A stretch of DNA of 64,000 bases, taken from contig JAHJEO010000021.1 in NCBI GenBank assembly GCA_018825305.1, positions 1-64,000 of the forward strand, read 5' to 3'. Below the pieces are notes generated by a model. That model had not been told where the DNA came from. It saw only the letters and a program-made list of their open reading frames with translations, and did no database searches. Within the stretch, counting starts at the first letter, position 1. Each line of letters begins with the position of its first letter. The DNA is from Gammaproteobacteria bacterium (GTDB lineage: Bacteria > Pseudomonadota > Gammaproteobacteria > Burkholderiales > Rhodocyclaceae). The translations under genes were made by a program, and so were the position numbers. This document shows positions 47,666 to 58,145 of this stretch, piece by piece.

Positions 47666-49247
47666 AATGACGGAAGTGGCGGAAGCCGGTGAATACCATG
47701 GCGATGTTCTGCTCGTCGGCGGCGGCGATGACCTCGGCGTCGCGCACCGAGCCGCCGGGCTGGATGACCGCAGTGGCGCCGGCCTGGGCCAGCACGTCGA
47801 GGCCGTCGCGGAAGGGGAAGAAGGCATCGGATGCCACCACGGAACCCTTGACGGTCATCTTGTTGTTCTCGGCCTTGATGGCGGCAATGCGGGCGGAGTC
47901 GACGCGGCTCATCTGGCCGGCGCCGACGCCGACGGTCATGCCGTCCTTGCAATAGACGATGGCGTTGGACTTGACGTACTTGGCGACCTTCCATGAGAAC
48001 AGCAGGTCGCGCATTTCCTGCTCGGTCGGCACGCGCTTGGTGACGACCTTGATGTCGCTCTCGGTGATGCGTGCCTCGTCGGCCGTCTGCACCAGCAGGC
48101 CGCCGCCGACGCGCTTGAAGTCGAAGGCGCCTTCGCAGCCACCCATGGGAACGACCAGCACGCGCAGGTTCTGCTTGGCGGCGAACACGGCGCGGGCATC
48201 CGGCTTGATCTCCGGGGCGATGATGACCTCGGCGAACTGGCCGGAGACGGCCTCGGCGGTGGCCTTGTCGATGGCGCAGTTGAAGGCGATGATGCCGCCG
48301 AAGGCCGAGGTCGGGTCGGTCGAGAAGGCGCGGCGATAGGCTTCCTCGGCGTTCGTCGCGAGCGCCACGCCGCAGGGGTTGGCGTGCTTGACGATGACGC
48401 AGGCAGCCATCTTGTCGGCCGGATCGAAGGCCTTGACGCACTCCCACGCGGCGTCGGCGTCGCCGATATTGTTGTAGGAGAGTTCCTTGCCCTGCAGTTG
48501 CTGGTAGCTGGCGATGCCGCCGGGAACAGCTGCCGGCTCGCGATAGAACGCGGCCTTCTGGTGCGGATTCTCGCCGTAGCGCATGGTGTCCGCCTTGTCG
48601 AAGGCCAGTTGCAGGCGATCCGGGAATGTGGTGCGCTGGTTGTCGGCGTCGAGGCTGGTCAGGTAGTTGGCGATGGCGGCGTCGTAGCGCGCGGTATGGA
48701 CGAAGGCCTTCTTTGCCAGCTCGAAGCGGGTGGAGTAGGGCAGTTCGCCAGCGTTGGCCTTCAACTCGTCGATGACGCGGCCATAGTCTTCCGGGTCGGT
48801 CAGCACGCCGACACCGCCCTCTTCGCTGCCGTAGTTCTTGGCTGCCGCGCGCACCATGGTCGGGCCGCCGATGTCGATGTTCTCGATGGCGTCCTCCAGC
48901 TTGCAGTCCTTCCTGGCGATGGTCTGGGCGAAGGGATAGAGGTTGACCACCACCAGGTCGATCGCCGGAATGTCGTGCGCCGCCATGGTCTTGATGTGGT
49001 CGTCAAGGTCGCGCCGGCCGAGGATGCCGCCATGTACCTTGGGGTGCAGGGTCTTGACGCGACCGTCGAGCATCTCGGGAAAGCCGGTGTAGTCGGAAAC
49101 GTCGGTGACGCCGACGCCGGCCTCGCGCAGCAGCTTGGCGGTGCCGCCGGTGGACAGGATCTTGATGCCGAGCGCGGCAAGCTCGCGGGCGAAATCGACC
49201 GCGCCTTGTTTGTCGGAAACGCTGATAAGGGCCTGGGTGACTTTCAT
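47664..49247 (-). CDS. purH: bifunctional AICAR transformylase / IMP cyclohydrolase
   Basis: 527 residues covering the last two steps of IMP synthesis. The N-terminal cyclohydrolase has [36 protein letters not shown] and [10 protein letters not shown]. The C-terminal transformylase has [31 protein letters not shown] (catalytic Lys-His) and the [18 protein letters not shown] end. The gene follows fis by 22 bases and precedes purD, the usual betaproteobacterial arrangement. Confidence 0.97.
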   Translation of the reverse strand: MKVTQALISVSDKQGAVDFARELAALGIKILSTGGTAKLLREAGVGVTDVSDYTGFPEMLDGRVKTLHPKVHGGILGRRDLDDHIKTMAAHDIPAIDLVVVNLYPFAQTIARKDCKLEDAIENIDIGGPTMVRAAAKNYGSEEGGVGVLTDPEDYGRVIDELKANAGELPYSTRFELAKKAFVHTARYDAAIANYLTSLDADNQRTTFPDRLQLAFDKADTMRYGENPHQKAAFYREPAAVPGGIASYQQLQGKELSYNNIGDADAAWECVKAFDPADKMAACVIVKHANPCGVALATNAEEAYRRAFSTDPTSAFGGIIAFNCAIDKATAEAVSGQFAEVIIAPEIKPDARAVFAAKQNLRVLVVPMGGCEGAFDFKRVGGGLLVQTADEARITESDIKVVTKRVPTEQEMRDLLFSWKVAKYVKSNAIVYCKDGMTVGVGAGQMSRVDSARIAAIKAENNKMTVKGSVVASDAFFPFRDGLDVLAQAGATAVIQPGGSVRDAEVIAAADEQNIAMVFTGFRHFRH

Positions 49248-49269
49248 GGTGTGCCTTTGTCGATTGGGG

Positions 49270-49500
49270 TCAAAGCAGATCGTGTTCGGTGAGTTTTTTG
49301 CGCAGGGTGTTGCGGTTGATGCCGAGCATCTGGGCGGCGACGGTCTGGTTGCCCTCGGCCTGCTTCATGACGACTTCGAGCATGGGCCGCTCGACCGCCG
49401 CCAGCACCATGTCGTAGATGGCGTGTGGCGCCTGGCCGTCGAGGTCGCGAAAATAACGGTTGAGGCTGCGCTTGACGCAGTCGGAAATGTCACTGCTCAT
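49270..49500 (-). CDS. fis: Fis-family nucleoid/DNA-binding protein
   Basis: A 76-residue protein: [49 protein letters not shown]. The C-terminal helix-turn-helix is the Fis/NtrC-type recognition unit. It is shorter than the 98 residues of E. coli Fis, as in other betaproteobacteria. The ATG overlaps the dusB stop by four bases, the classical dusB-fis operon. Confidence 0.95.
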   Translation of the reverse strand: MSSDISDCVKRSLNRYFRDLDGQAPHAIYDMVLAAVERPMLEVVMKQAEGNQTVAAQMLGINRNTLRKKLTEHDLL

Positions 49501-50510
49501 GCGGCTTCCCGGTAGGTCTGGCGATCGTTGGCGGCGAGCGGGCCGCCATCGGCGAGAAAGAATTCATCGGTGGCGGCGAGCTGCTCCTCGACCGTGGGCA
49601 GCTGGTTCATGGCGTGGCGGAAGTGCGAGGCACCGACCAGGCCCTTGGTGTACCAGCCGATGTGCTTGCGCGCGATCTTGACGCCGGTCTCCTCGCCATA
49701 GAAGGCGTAGAGGTCGGTCAGGTGCCGGCGCAGGATGGTGTGGATCTCGGCGGCCGCGGGCGAGGGCAGCAGTTCGCCGGTCTTGAGGTAATGCTCGATC
49801 TCGCGGAACAGCCACGGCCGGCCCTGCGCGGCGCGGCCGATCATCACGCCGTCGGCGCCGGTGTGGTCGAGCACGAACTTCGCCTTCTGCGGCGTCGTGA
49901 TGTCGCCGTTGGCTATCACCGGGATCGTCACCAGCGACTTCACCAGCGCGATGGTGTCGTACTCGGCCTCGCCGGTGTATTGGTCGGCGCGGGTGCGGCC
50001 GTGGATGGCGATGGCACGCACCCCCGATTCCTGCGCGATGCGGGCGATGGCCGGCGCGTTCTTGTGTTCGCGGCTCCAGCCGGTGCGGAACTTGAGCGTC
50101 ACCGGCGTGTTCGGCACGGCGCCGACCACGGCTTCGAGGATTTTCGCCACCAGCGCCTCGTTCTGCATCAGCGCCGAGCCGGCCATGACGTTGCAGACCT
50201 TCTTGGCCGGGCAGCCCATGTTGATGTCGATGATTTGCGCGCCCTCGTCGACGTTGTACTTCGCCGCCTCGGCCATCATCGCCGGATCGCTGCCTGCAAT
50301 CTGCACCGAGATCGGCTCGACCTCGCCATCGTGGTTGGCGCGGCGGCGGGTCTTGGCGCTGCCGTAGAGCAGGGAATTCGAAGTGACCATCTCCGACACC
50401 GCCAGACCGGCGCCGAGCTGCTTGCACAACTGGCGGAAGGGACGATCGGTGACACCGGCCATCGGCGCGACGAAAAGATTGTTGCGCAGCGAAAAGCCGA
50501 GGAAGTCCAT
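49497..50510 (-). CDS. dusB: tRNA-dihydrouridine synthase B
   Basis: 337 residues from ATG 50510; the upstream extension of the frame is not conserved. An FMN TIM-barrel enzyme that reduces uridines in the tRNA D-loop. Signatures: FVAPMAGVTDRPFRQLCKQLGAGL, QIIDINMGCPAKKVCNVMAGSAL with the catalytic Cys, AIAIHGRTRADQYTGEA, and VIANGDITTPQ. A TAGAAT box on the minus strand (50557-50552) may be its -10. Confidence 0.95.
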   Translation of the reverse strand: MDFLGFSLRNNLFVAPMAGVTDRPFRQLCKQLGAGLAVSEMVTSNSLLYGSAKTRRRANHDGEVEPISVQIAGSDPAMMAEAAKYNVDEGAQIIDINMGCPAKKVCNVMAGSALMQNEALVAKILEAVVGAVPNTPVTLKFRTGWSREHKNAPAIARIAQESGVRAIAIHGRTRADQYTGEAEYDTIALVKSLVTIPVIANGDITTPQKAKFVLDHTGADGVMIGRAAQGRPWLFREIEHYLKTGELLPSPAAAEIHTILRRHLTDLYAFYGEETGVKIARKHIGWYTKGLVGASHFRHAMNQLPTVEEQLAATDEFFLADGGPLAANDRQTYREAA

Positions 50511-50692
50511 GAGCGGAATGGGTGTCGGTTGAGGCCGGGGGGAGGGAGCGGATTCTAGCGCAAACCGCCTAAATATTGTGCAGGCCGGAGCCAGAGCCGG
50601 CCACCACAGACCGCCAGGGTGCCTGCCGGATGTTCGCAAGGTGTGTGAATGGGAAGGCCTGACGTGCCACAGTTGCGGCGAATCTGCGAGAA

Positions 50693-53680
50693 TTGAGTAT
50701 TACCTTAGACATAACCTCGCCTGCTCCTGGCCAAGCCGGAAATCTACCCGCCAATACTCCGATCGTGCCCAAGTACGTACTTATCGCGCTGGCCTATCTC
50801 GCCACCGGCTGGCTGGGGCTGCAGATTCCATCAGTCGGTTCGCATATCACCCTGGTCTGGTTGCCGACGGGCATCGCCGTGGCCGTGCTGTATCGCATGG
50901 GCCCGGGGGTCTGGCCGGCGGTCTATTTCGGTGCGTTTGGCGTCAATCTCGTCATCGGCTCGCCATGGCCGCTAGCTGCGGGCATTGCCGTAGGCAACAC
51001 CCTTGGACCGCTGCTGACGGTGTGGTGGCTCAAACGGCTCGGCTTTCACCAGGCCTTCGATCGCCGACAGGATGTTGGCTGGTTCGTCGTTGCGGCGTGC
51101 GCCGGAATGGCGGTTTCCGCATTGGGGGGTACGGCGAACCTGTTTCTGGCGGGATTGCTGTCTCCTGCGAATGCGGCTGCCGCGTGGTTGACCTGGTGGA
51201 TGGGCGATGCTGTCGGTGCGTTGCTGCTCGCACCCCTGCTATTGACGCTCGGTGCGGCAGCCATCGGCCAGCTGTTGCGCTACCGCGTGGAATTGTTGCT
51301 CTGGACACTGGTCGCCGGCACGGTTGCCTGGCTCGCGTTCATGCACGATTTCGACGCTTCCGGGAGCGTCGTGCGCTTGCCCCTGGCCTTCCTGACCTTC
51401 CCGCCGCTGGCATGGGCAGCCTTGCGTTTCGGCCATACCGGCGGGGGCCTGGCGGGGCTGGCATTCGCCATCGTTGCCGCCTGGAGCACGGCCACCGGGC
51501 ACGGCACCTTCGCCATGCCGGACGTGCACCTGAGCCTGTTCCTGCTCTGGAGCTACATGGCCATCACCGTCATGTCGGTGCTGCTGATCACCGCCTTGCA
51601 GGCCGAGCGCGTGAGCGCGGAAGAGACATTGCGCCACAGCACGGAAAAGCTGCGCGGGCTTTACGAGTTGTCGCCTGTCGGCATCGCCATGACCGACATG
51701 CAGGGCAAGTATGTCGAGTTCAACGCCGCCTTTGAGCGGATATGCGGCTACAGCTGCGACGAGTTGAATGCCCTGGATTACTGGGCGCTGACCCCGAGGG
51801 AGTATGCCGACCGGGAGGCCGAGCAACTGGAATCGCTGAACAGGACCGGGGCATACGGCCCCTATGAGAAGGAATACATCCGCAAGGACGGCAATCGGAT
51901 TCCCCTGCGCCTGAACGGTGTGCTGATCCGTGGCAGCGACGGAGAGTCCTATATCTGGTCCATCGTGGAAGACATTACCGAGCGCAAGCACGCGGATGCC
52001 GCCTTGCGCGTTGCTGCGGCGGCATTCGAGTCGCAGGAGGGCATGATGGTCACCGATGCGGACGGCGTGGTGCTGCGGGTGAATCGGGCATTTACCGATA
52101 CCACGGGCTATGCCGCCGAGGAAATTGTCGGCAAGACGCCGCGGTTGCTGCAATCGGGGCGCCACAACGCGGAGTTCTACCGCGCCATGTGGGAAAGCAT
52201 CGGGCAATACGGGGTCTGGCAGGGCGAGGTATGGGATCGCCACAAGTCCGGCCGGGAGTTTCCCAAATGGCTGACAATTTCGGCGGTAAAGGACAGGGAT
52301 GGCGTCGTCACGCACTACATCGGCACGCACTACGACATCACCGAACGCAAGAAGGCCGAAGACCGCATCAATGCCCTGGCGTTCTACGACCAGCTGACCG
52401 GCCTGCCGAACCGGACACTGCTGCTGGAGCGGTTGAACCGGGTGATGGCGACAGCTTCGCGCACCGGCGGTTTCGGCGCCCTGCTGTTCATCGACCTCGA
52501 CAATTTCAAGACGCTCAACGATACCCAGGGCCACGAGATGGGCGACCAGCTCTTGAAACAGGTCGCCAATCGATTGAGCCGCTGCCTCCGCGAGGGGGAC
52601 ACTGCGGCGCGGCAGGGTGGGGACGAGTTTGTGGTCCTGCTGCCCGAGATGGGAACCATGCAGGCCGAAGTCGCCAGCGCGGCCGAAGTGACCGCCGAGA
52701 AGATTCTGCTCGCGCTCAATCAGCCCTACCGGATTGGCGAGTTCATCTACAACAGCTCCGCCAGCATCGGCGTCAGCCTGTTCCAGGGGCATCTGACCAC
52801 GGTGGACGACCTGTTGAAGCAGGCCGACCTTGCCATGTACCGGGCGAAATCCTCCGGCCGCAACGTCGTGCGTTTCTTTGACCCGGCGATGGAGGCCGCC
52901 GTCAAGACGCGGGCGGAGCTCGAGGAGGATCTGCGCCGCGCCATTGCGGCCAGGCAATTCATTCTCCACTACCAGGCGCAGGTGATTGGCGATGGCCGCG
53001 TCACCGGTGCCGAAGTGTTGTTGCGCTGGCGACATCCCGCCCGTGGCATGGTGGCGCCCGCCGAATTCATTCCGCTGGCTGAGGAAACCGACCTGATCCT
53101 GCCGCTGGGCCGCTGGGTGCTGGAGTCGGCCTGCCACCAGCTCGCCGAATGGGCGAGCCGGCACGAGATGGCGGCCCTGACCATCGCCGTCAACGTCAGC
53201 GCCCGGCAATTCCACCAGCGCGACTTCGTCGACCAGGTGCTTGCCATCGTCAGGCAGACCGGCGCCAATCCGCATCGCCTCAAGCTCGAGCTGACGGAAA
53301 GCCTGCTGGTGCATAACGTCGAGGAAATCATCGAGAAAATGCACGTTCTGAAGGCCAAGGGCATCGGCTTTTCGCTGGACGACTTCGGCACCGGCTATTC
53401 GTCGCTGTCCTACCTCAAGCGCCTTCCGCTAGACCAGTTGAAGATCGACCAGTCGTTCGTCCGCGACGTGCTGAGCGACCCCAACGATGCCGCGATCGCC
53501 AGGACCGTGGTGGCGCTTGCCGAGAGTCTCGGCCTGGCGGTTATCGCCGAGGGGGTCGAGACCGGATTGCAGCGCGACTTCCTGGCCAATTCAGGCTGCC
53601 ACGCCTATCAGGGGTATTTCTTCAGCAAACCGCTCCCGGTAGACGAATTCGAGCGCCTGGTGCAGCGAACCGGATCGTGA
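50693..53680 (+). CDS. MASE1-PAS-PAS-GGDEF-EAL cyclic-di-GMP protein
   Basis: 995 residues from TTG 50693 (GTG 50762 is another option). A MASE1 sensor with about eight helices fills 25-300 (LATGWLGLQIPSVGSHITLVWLPTGIAVA). Two PAS domains follow (LYELSPVGIAMTDMQGKYVEFNAAFERICGY; EGMMVTDADGVVLRVNRAFTDTTGY). GGDEF carries RQGGDEFVVLL and an I-site REGD. EAL reads AEVLLRWRHP with NVSARQF, LELTESLLV, DDFGTGYSSLSYLKRLPLDQLKIDQSF and AEGVE. Both catalytic sets look intact. It is a single gene, divergent from dusB and convergent with ubiH. Confidence 0.92.
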   Translation: MSITLDITSPAPGQAGNLPANTPIVPKYVLIALAYLATGWLGLQIPSVGSHITLVWLPTGIAVAVLYRMGPGVWPAVYFGAFGVNLVIGSPWPLAAGIAVGNTLGPLLTVWWLKRLGFHQAFDRRQDVGWFVVAACAGMAVSALGGTANLFLAGLLSPANAAAAWLTWWMGDAVGALLLAPLLLTLGAAAIGQLLRYRVELLLWTLVAGTVAWLAFMHDFDASGSVVRLPLAFLTFPPLAWAALRFGHTGGGLAGLAFAIVAAWSTATGHGTFAMPDVHLSLFLLWSYMAITVMSVLLITALQAERVSAEETLRHSTEKLRGLYELSPVGIAMTDMQGKYVEFNAAFERICGYSCDELNALDYWALTPREYADREAEQLESLNRTGAYGPYEKEYIRKDGNRIPLRLNGVLIRGSDGESYIWSIVEDITERKHADAALRVAAAAFESQEGMMVTDADGVVLRVNRAFTDTTGYAAEEIVGKTPRLLQSGRHNAEFYRAMWESIGQYGVWQGEVWDRHKSGREFPKWLTISAVKDRDGVVTHYIGTHYDITERKKAEDRINALAFYDQLTGLPNRTLLLERLNRVMATASRTGGFGALLFIDLDNFKTLNDTQGHEMGDQLLKQVANRLSRCLREGDTAARQGGDEFVVLLPEMGTMQAEVASAAEVTAEKILLALNQPYRIGEFIYNSSASIGVSLFQGHLTTVDDLLKQADLAMYRAKSSGRNVVRFFDPAMEAAVKTRAELEEDLRRAIAARQFILHYQAQVIGDGRVTGAEVLLRWRHPARGMVAPAEFIPLAEETDLILPLGRWVLESACHQLAEWASRHEMAALTIAVNVSARQFHQRDFVDQVLAIVRQTGANPHRLKLELTESLLVHNVEEIIEKMHVLKAKGIGFSLDDFGTGYSSLSYLKRLPLDQLKIDQSFVRDVLSDPNDAAIARTVVALAESLGLAVIAEGVETGLQRDFLANSGCHAYQGYFFSKPLPVDEFERLVQRTGS

Positions 53681-53734
53681 TTCGCAGCGCGACTTGCGGG
53701 TAACGCGAGCCGGCAGGTGACGGGCCGGTTCAGG

Positions 53735-54931
53735 TCACCAGGCCCTTGCCCCGAACATCATGCGGCGGGCGACGAAGGAACGCAGCGGCGGCAGCAGGTC
53801 GAGGGCCAGCAGGGCGGCGCCGCGGGCGTGGGCGAGGGGGGCGAAGTCGTTGGAGAAGATGCGCACCAGGGTGTCGGTGAAACCGATGGTGCTGCGGCGG
53901 TCGAGCTGGCGGCTGGCAGCGTAGCGGGCGAGCAGTTCGGCGTCGCCGGGGTCGGCGCTGTCGGCCAGGGTACGGGCGAGCTCCCAGATATCGCGCAGTG
54001 CGAGGTTGAAGCCCTGGCCGGCGACGGGATGCAGGGTCTGGGCGGCGTTGCCGATCCAGACCTGACGCTCGGCGACGATGTTGCGACGGTAACGCAGGCC
54101 CAGCGCGTAGCTGACGCGCGGGCCGGCGGCGGTGAAAGTGAGGCGGGTGCCGAACTGTTCCTGCAGGCGGGCGAGGAAGGCTGCGTCGTCGAGCGCAGCG
54201 AGATGCGGTGCCTGTTCGGTGGAGCAGGTATAGACCACCGCGTATTCGTTGCCCGCGTTGCCGCCATAGGGCAGCAATGCGAGCGGGCCGTCGGGCGTGA
54301 AGCGTTCCCAGGCGACGTGGCGCAAGTGGTGATCCCGTTCGCGGGTGGCGGCGGTGCACAGCACGGCGTGCTGGCCGTAGTCGCGGACGATGGCCTCGGC
54401 ATCGGCAACGGTGCCTTCGGCCCAGGCGGTCAGCGGGTAGCCCGCCGTGTCGCCGGCGCCGACTTTTTCATTCTCGCGGTAGGCGATGCCGGCCCTGTCG
54501 ATGGCGGCATCGAGCACGGCGGCGAGGTCGCTGGCGGCCAGCACGTAGCCCAGGGCCGGGACGCCCTGCTCGCGCGCCGACAACCGTGTGCGGCCGAGGT
54601 GTCCCCTCTGCGAAACGTGGATGGTGTCGATGGCGGTAGCGGGAATGCCGTGCCAGGCACCGAGGCGTTCGAGGATTTGCCGGCTGCCGGCCGAGAGGGC
54701 GAGGATGCGCTGGTCGCCTCTGGCCGAGCCGCGGCTGCGGGCGTCGAAGATTTCGGCGGTGATGCCATGCCGGTGCAGCGCCAGCGCCAGCGCCATGCCC
54801 GCGGGTCCCCCGCCAACGATGGCAACGGGCGCAAGCCCGTTGCCATCGGCAACATACTGACGAACATCCCCCCATCCCCCTTCCAAGGGAAGGGGGCGAC
54901 TAGTCAGGCTCGCTGCGCTCGCATCAGGCAT
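53735..54931 (-). CDS. ubiH: UbiH-family FAD-dependent ubiquinone-biosynthesis hydroxylase
   Basis: 398 residues. FAD-binding VAIVGGGPAGMALALALHRHG is about 35 residues in; GDQRILALSAGSRQILERLGAW and IGNAAQTLHPVAGQGFNLALRDI are the UbiH/UbiF/COQ6 signatures. The pepP-ubiH order matches E. coli. The stretch before the dinucleotide fold (SLTSRPLPLEGGWGDVRQYVADGNG) is unusual and derived from GC-rich spacer-like DNA, so the true start may be internal. The nominal ATG overlaps the pepP end by eight bases. A 24-bp repeat encodes KVGAGDTAG in the middle. Confidence 0.88.
   Translation of the reverse strand: MPDASAASLTSRPLPLEGGWGDVRQYVADGNGLAPVAIVGGGPAGMALALALHRHGITAEIFDARSRGSARGDQRILALSAGSRQILERLGAWHGIPATAIDTIHVSQRGHLGRTRLSAREQGVPALGYVLAASDLAAVLDAAIDRAGIAYRENEKVGAGDTAGYPLTAWAEGTVADAEAIVRDYGQHAVLCTAATRERDHHLRHVAWERFTPDGPLALLPYGGNAGNEYAVVYTCSTEQAPHLAALDDAAFLARLQEQFGTRLTFTAAGPRVSYALGLRYRRNIVAERQVWIGNAAQTLHPVAGQGFNLALRDIWELARTLADSADPGDAELLARYAASRQLDRRSTIGFTDTLVRIFSNDFAPLAHARGAALLALDLLPPLRSFVARRMMFGARAW
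54444..54467 (-). repeat. 24-bp dispersed repeat, copy 8
   Basis: Minus-strand reading: AAAAGTCGGCG, CCGGCG, AC, ACGGC. It lies inside ubiH and is read K-V-G-A-G-D-T-A. Confidence 0.65.
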
Positions 54932-56252
54932 GCGTGGTGTCGCGCATCAGCGCTTCGATGTCGGCGATCTTCTTCGGCGCGGTGTCGGTGATGATGTCGC
55001 AGCCGTCCGTCGTCACCAGGGCGTCGTCCTCGATGCGTACGCCGATGTTCCAGAAGGCCTGCGGCACGTCGTCGGCCGGGCGGATGTAGCAGCCGGGCTC
55101 GACGGTCAGCATCATGCCGGGGACGAGGACGCGCCAGCCGTCGTCACCCGGGCCTTCCTTGTATTCGCCGGCGTCATGCACGTCCAGCCCCAGCCAGTGG
55201 CCGGTGCGGTGCATGTAAAAACGCTTGTAGCCTTCGGATTCGATCACGCCGTCTACGCTGCCTTCGAGCAGTTTGAGGTCGATCATGCCCTGGGCCAGCA
55301 CGCGCACCGCCGCGGTGTGTGGGTCGAGGAAAGTGGCGCCGGGGCGGATGGCGGCGATGGCGGCCGACTGGGCGTCGAGCACCAGGTCGTAGATGTCGGC
55401 CTGCGGCCCCGAGAAGCGGCCATTGACCGGGAATGTCCGGGTGATGTCGCTGGCGTAGCCGTCGAGCTCGCAGCCGGCGTCGATCAGCAGCAGGTCGCCG
55501 TCCTGCAACTGGCGGTTGTTCTCGACATAGTGCAGCACGCAGGCGTTGGCGCCGGCAGCGACGATGGGCGAGTAGGCCGGGAACTGGCTGCCGCGGCGGC
55601 GGAATTCATGGAGGAACTCGGCTTCGATTTCGTATTCGTATCTTCCCGGACGGGCGGTGCGCATGGCGCGGCGGTGGGCGTCGCAGGCGATGGCGGCGGC
55701 CTCGCGCATCAGCGCGATTTCGTGGCCATCCTTGACGAGGCGCATTTCGTCGATCGCGGTGCGCACGTCGCGGATGGCGGCGGGCGCGCGCTTGCCGGTG
55801 CGCGTCTGGGCGCGCACGGCATTGAGCGCGGCGGTGATGCGTGCGTCCCAGGCGGCGTCGTGGCCGAGCGAAAACCACAGCGTTGGCTGGTCGGCGAGAA
55901 GCTCCGGCAGCTTGGCGTCGAACTCCTTGATCGAATGGGCGGCGTCGAAGCCGAAGGCCTCCGGAGCGGCTTCGGGGCCATGGCGGAAGCCGTCCCAGAT
56001 CTCCTTGTCGACGTCCTTGTCGCGGCAGAAGAGGATGCTCTGCGCCGCCGCGCCGCCCTTGCCGGCGACCAGCACCAGCACCGCCTCGGGTTCGGGAAAG
56101 CCACTGAGGTAGTGGAAATAGCTGTCGGCGCGATAGGGAAAGGATGTGTCCCTATTGCGCAGCCGCTCGGGCGCGGTGGGGATGACGGCGACGCCTTCGC
56201 CCATTTGGGCGAGAAGGGAAAGTCGGCGCTGGCGGAACGGCGAGATGTCCAT
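54924..56252 (-). CDS. pepP: Xaa-Pro aminopeptidase P
   Basis: 442 residues from ATG 56252. The enzyme removes N-terminal residues before proline using two Mn ions. The creatinase N-domain (RNRDTSFPYRADSYFHYLSGFPEPEAVLVL) is followed by the pita-bread domain with metal ligands in LLIDAGCELDGYASDITRTFPV, MHRTGHWLGLDVHD, MLTVEPGCYI and GVRIEDDALVT. A 24-bp repeat lies antisense within the first dozen codons (FRQRRLSLL). Confidence 0.95.
   Translation of the reverse strand: MDISPFRQRRLSLLAQMGEGVAVIPTAPERLRNRDTSFPYRADSYFHYLSGFPEPEAVLVLVAGKGGAAAQSILFCRDKDVDKEIWDGFRHGPEAAPEAFGFDAAHSIKEFDAKLPELLADQPTLWFSLGHDAAWDARITAALNAVRAQTRTGKRAPAAIRDVRTAIDEMRLVKDGHEIALMREAAAIACDAHRRAMRTARPGRYEYEIEAEFLHEFRRRGSQFPAYSPIVAAGANACVLHYVENNRQLQDGDLLLIDAGCELDGYASDITRTFPVNGRFSGPQADIYDLVLDAQSAAIAAIRPGATFLDPHTAAVRVLAQGMIDLKLLEGSVDGVIESEGYKRFYMHRTGHWLGLDVHDAGEYKEGPGDDGWRVLVPGMMLTVEPGCYIRPADDVPQAFWNIGVRIEDDALVTTDGCDIITDTAPKKIADIEALMRDTTHA
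56218..56241 (+). repeat. 24-bp dispersed repeat, copy 9
   Basis: GAAAGTCGGCG, CTGGCG, GA, ACGGC. It lies near the 5' end of pepP, antisense to the gene. Confidence 0.65.
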
Positions 56253-56310
56253 GGCGTCGATTATGCCTGTGCCGGATCGGGTGGAGGGAGCCGCGCCGTG
56301 GAGCGGGGCG

Positions 56311-58019
<1,709 letters not shown>

Positions 58020-58041
58020 GGGGACGGGGTGGGGTGGATGG

Positions 58042-58058
58042 TAGAATCGAAAATTCTA
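58042..58058. promoter_or_regulatory. shared divergent -10 region between amgK and lptD
   Basis: TAGAAT (58042-58047), CGAAA, ATTCTA (58053-58058) is a perfect palindrome that offers the same -10-like hexamer TAGAAT on both strands, in the 126 bases between divergent genes. Suitable -35 boxes are weak on both sides. Confidence 0.45.
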
Positions 58059-58145
58059 GCATTGGCCAATTGTTCCACTCGCGGCCGGTCTGGCGATCTT
58101 GCCGTTTCCCCTGCCGTTTCCCCGTTTTCTCTTTCCTCGTTTCCG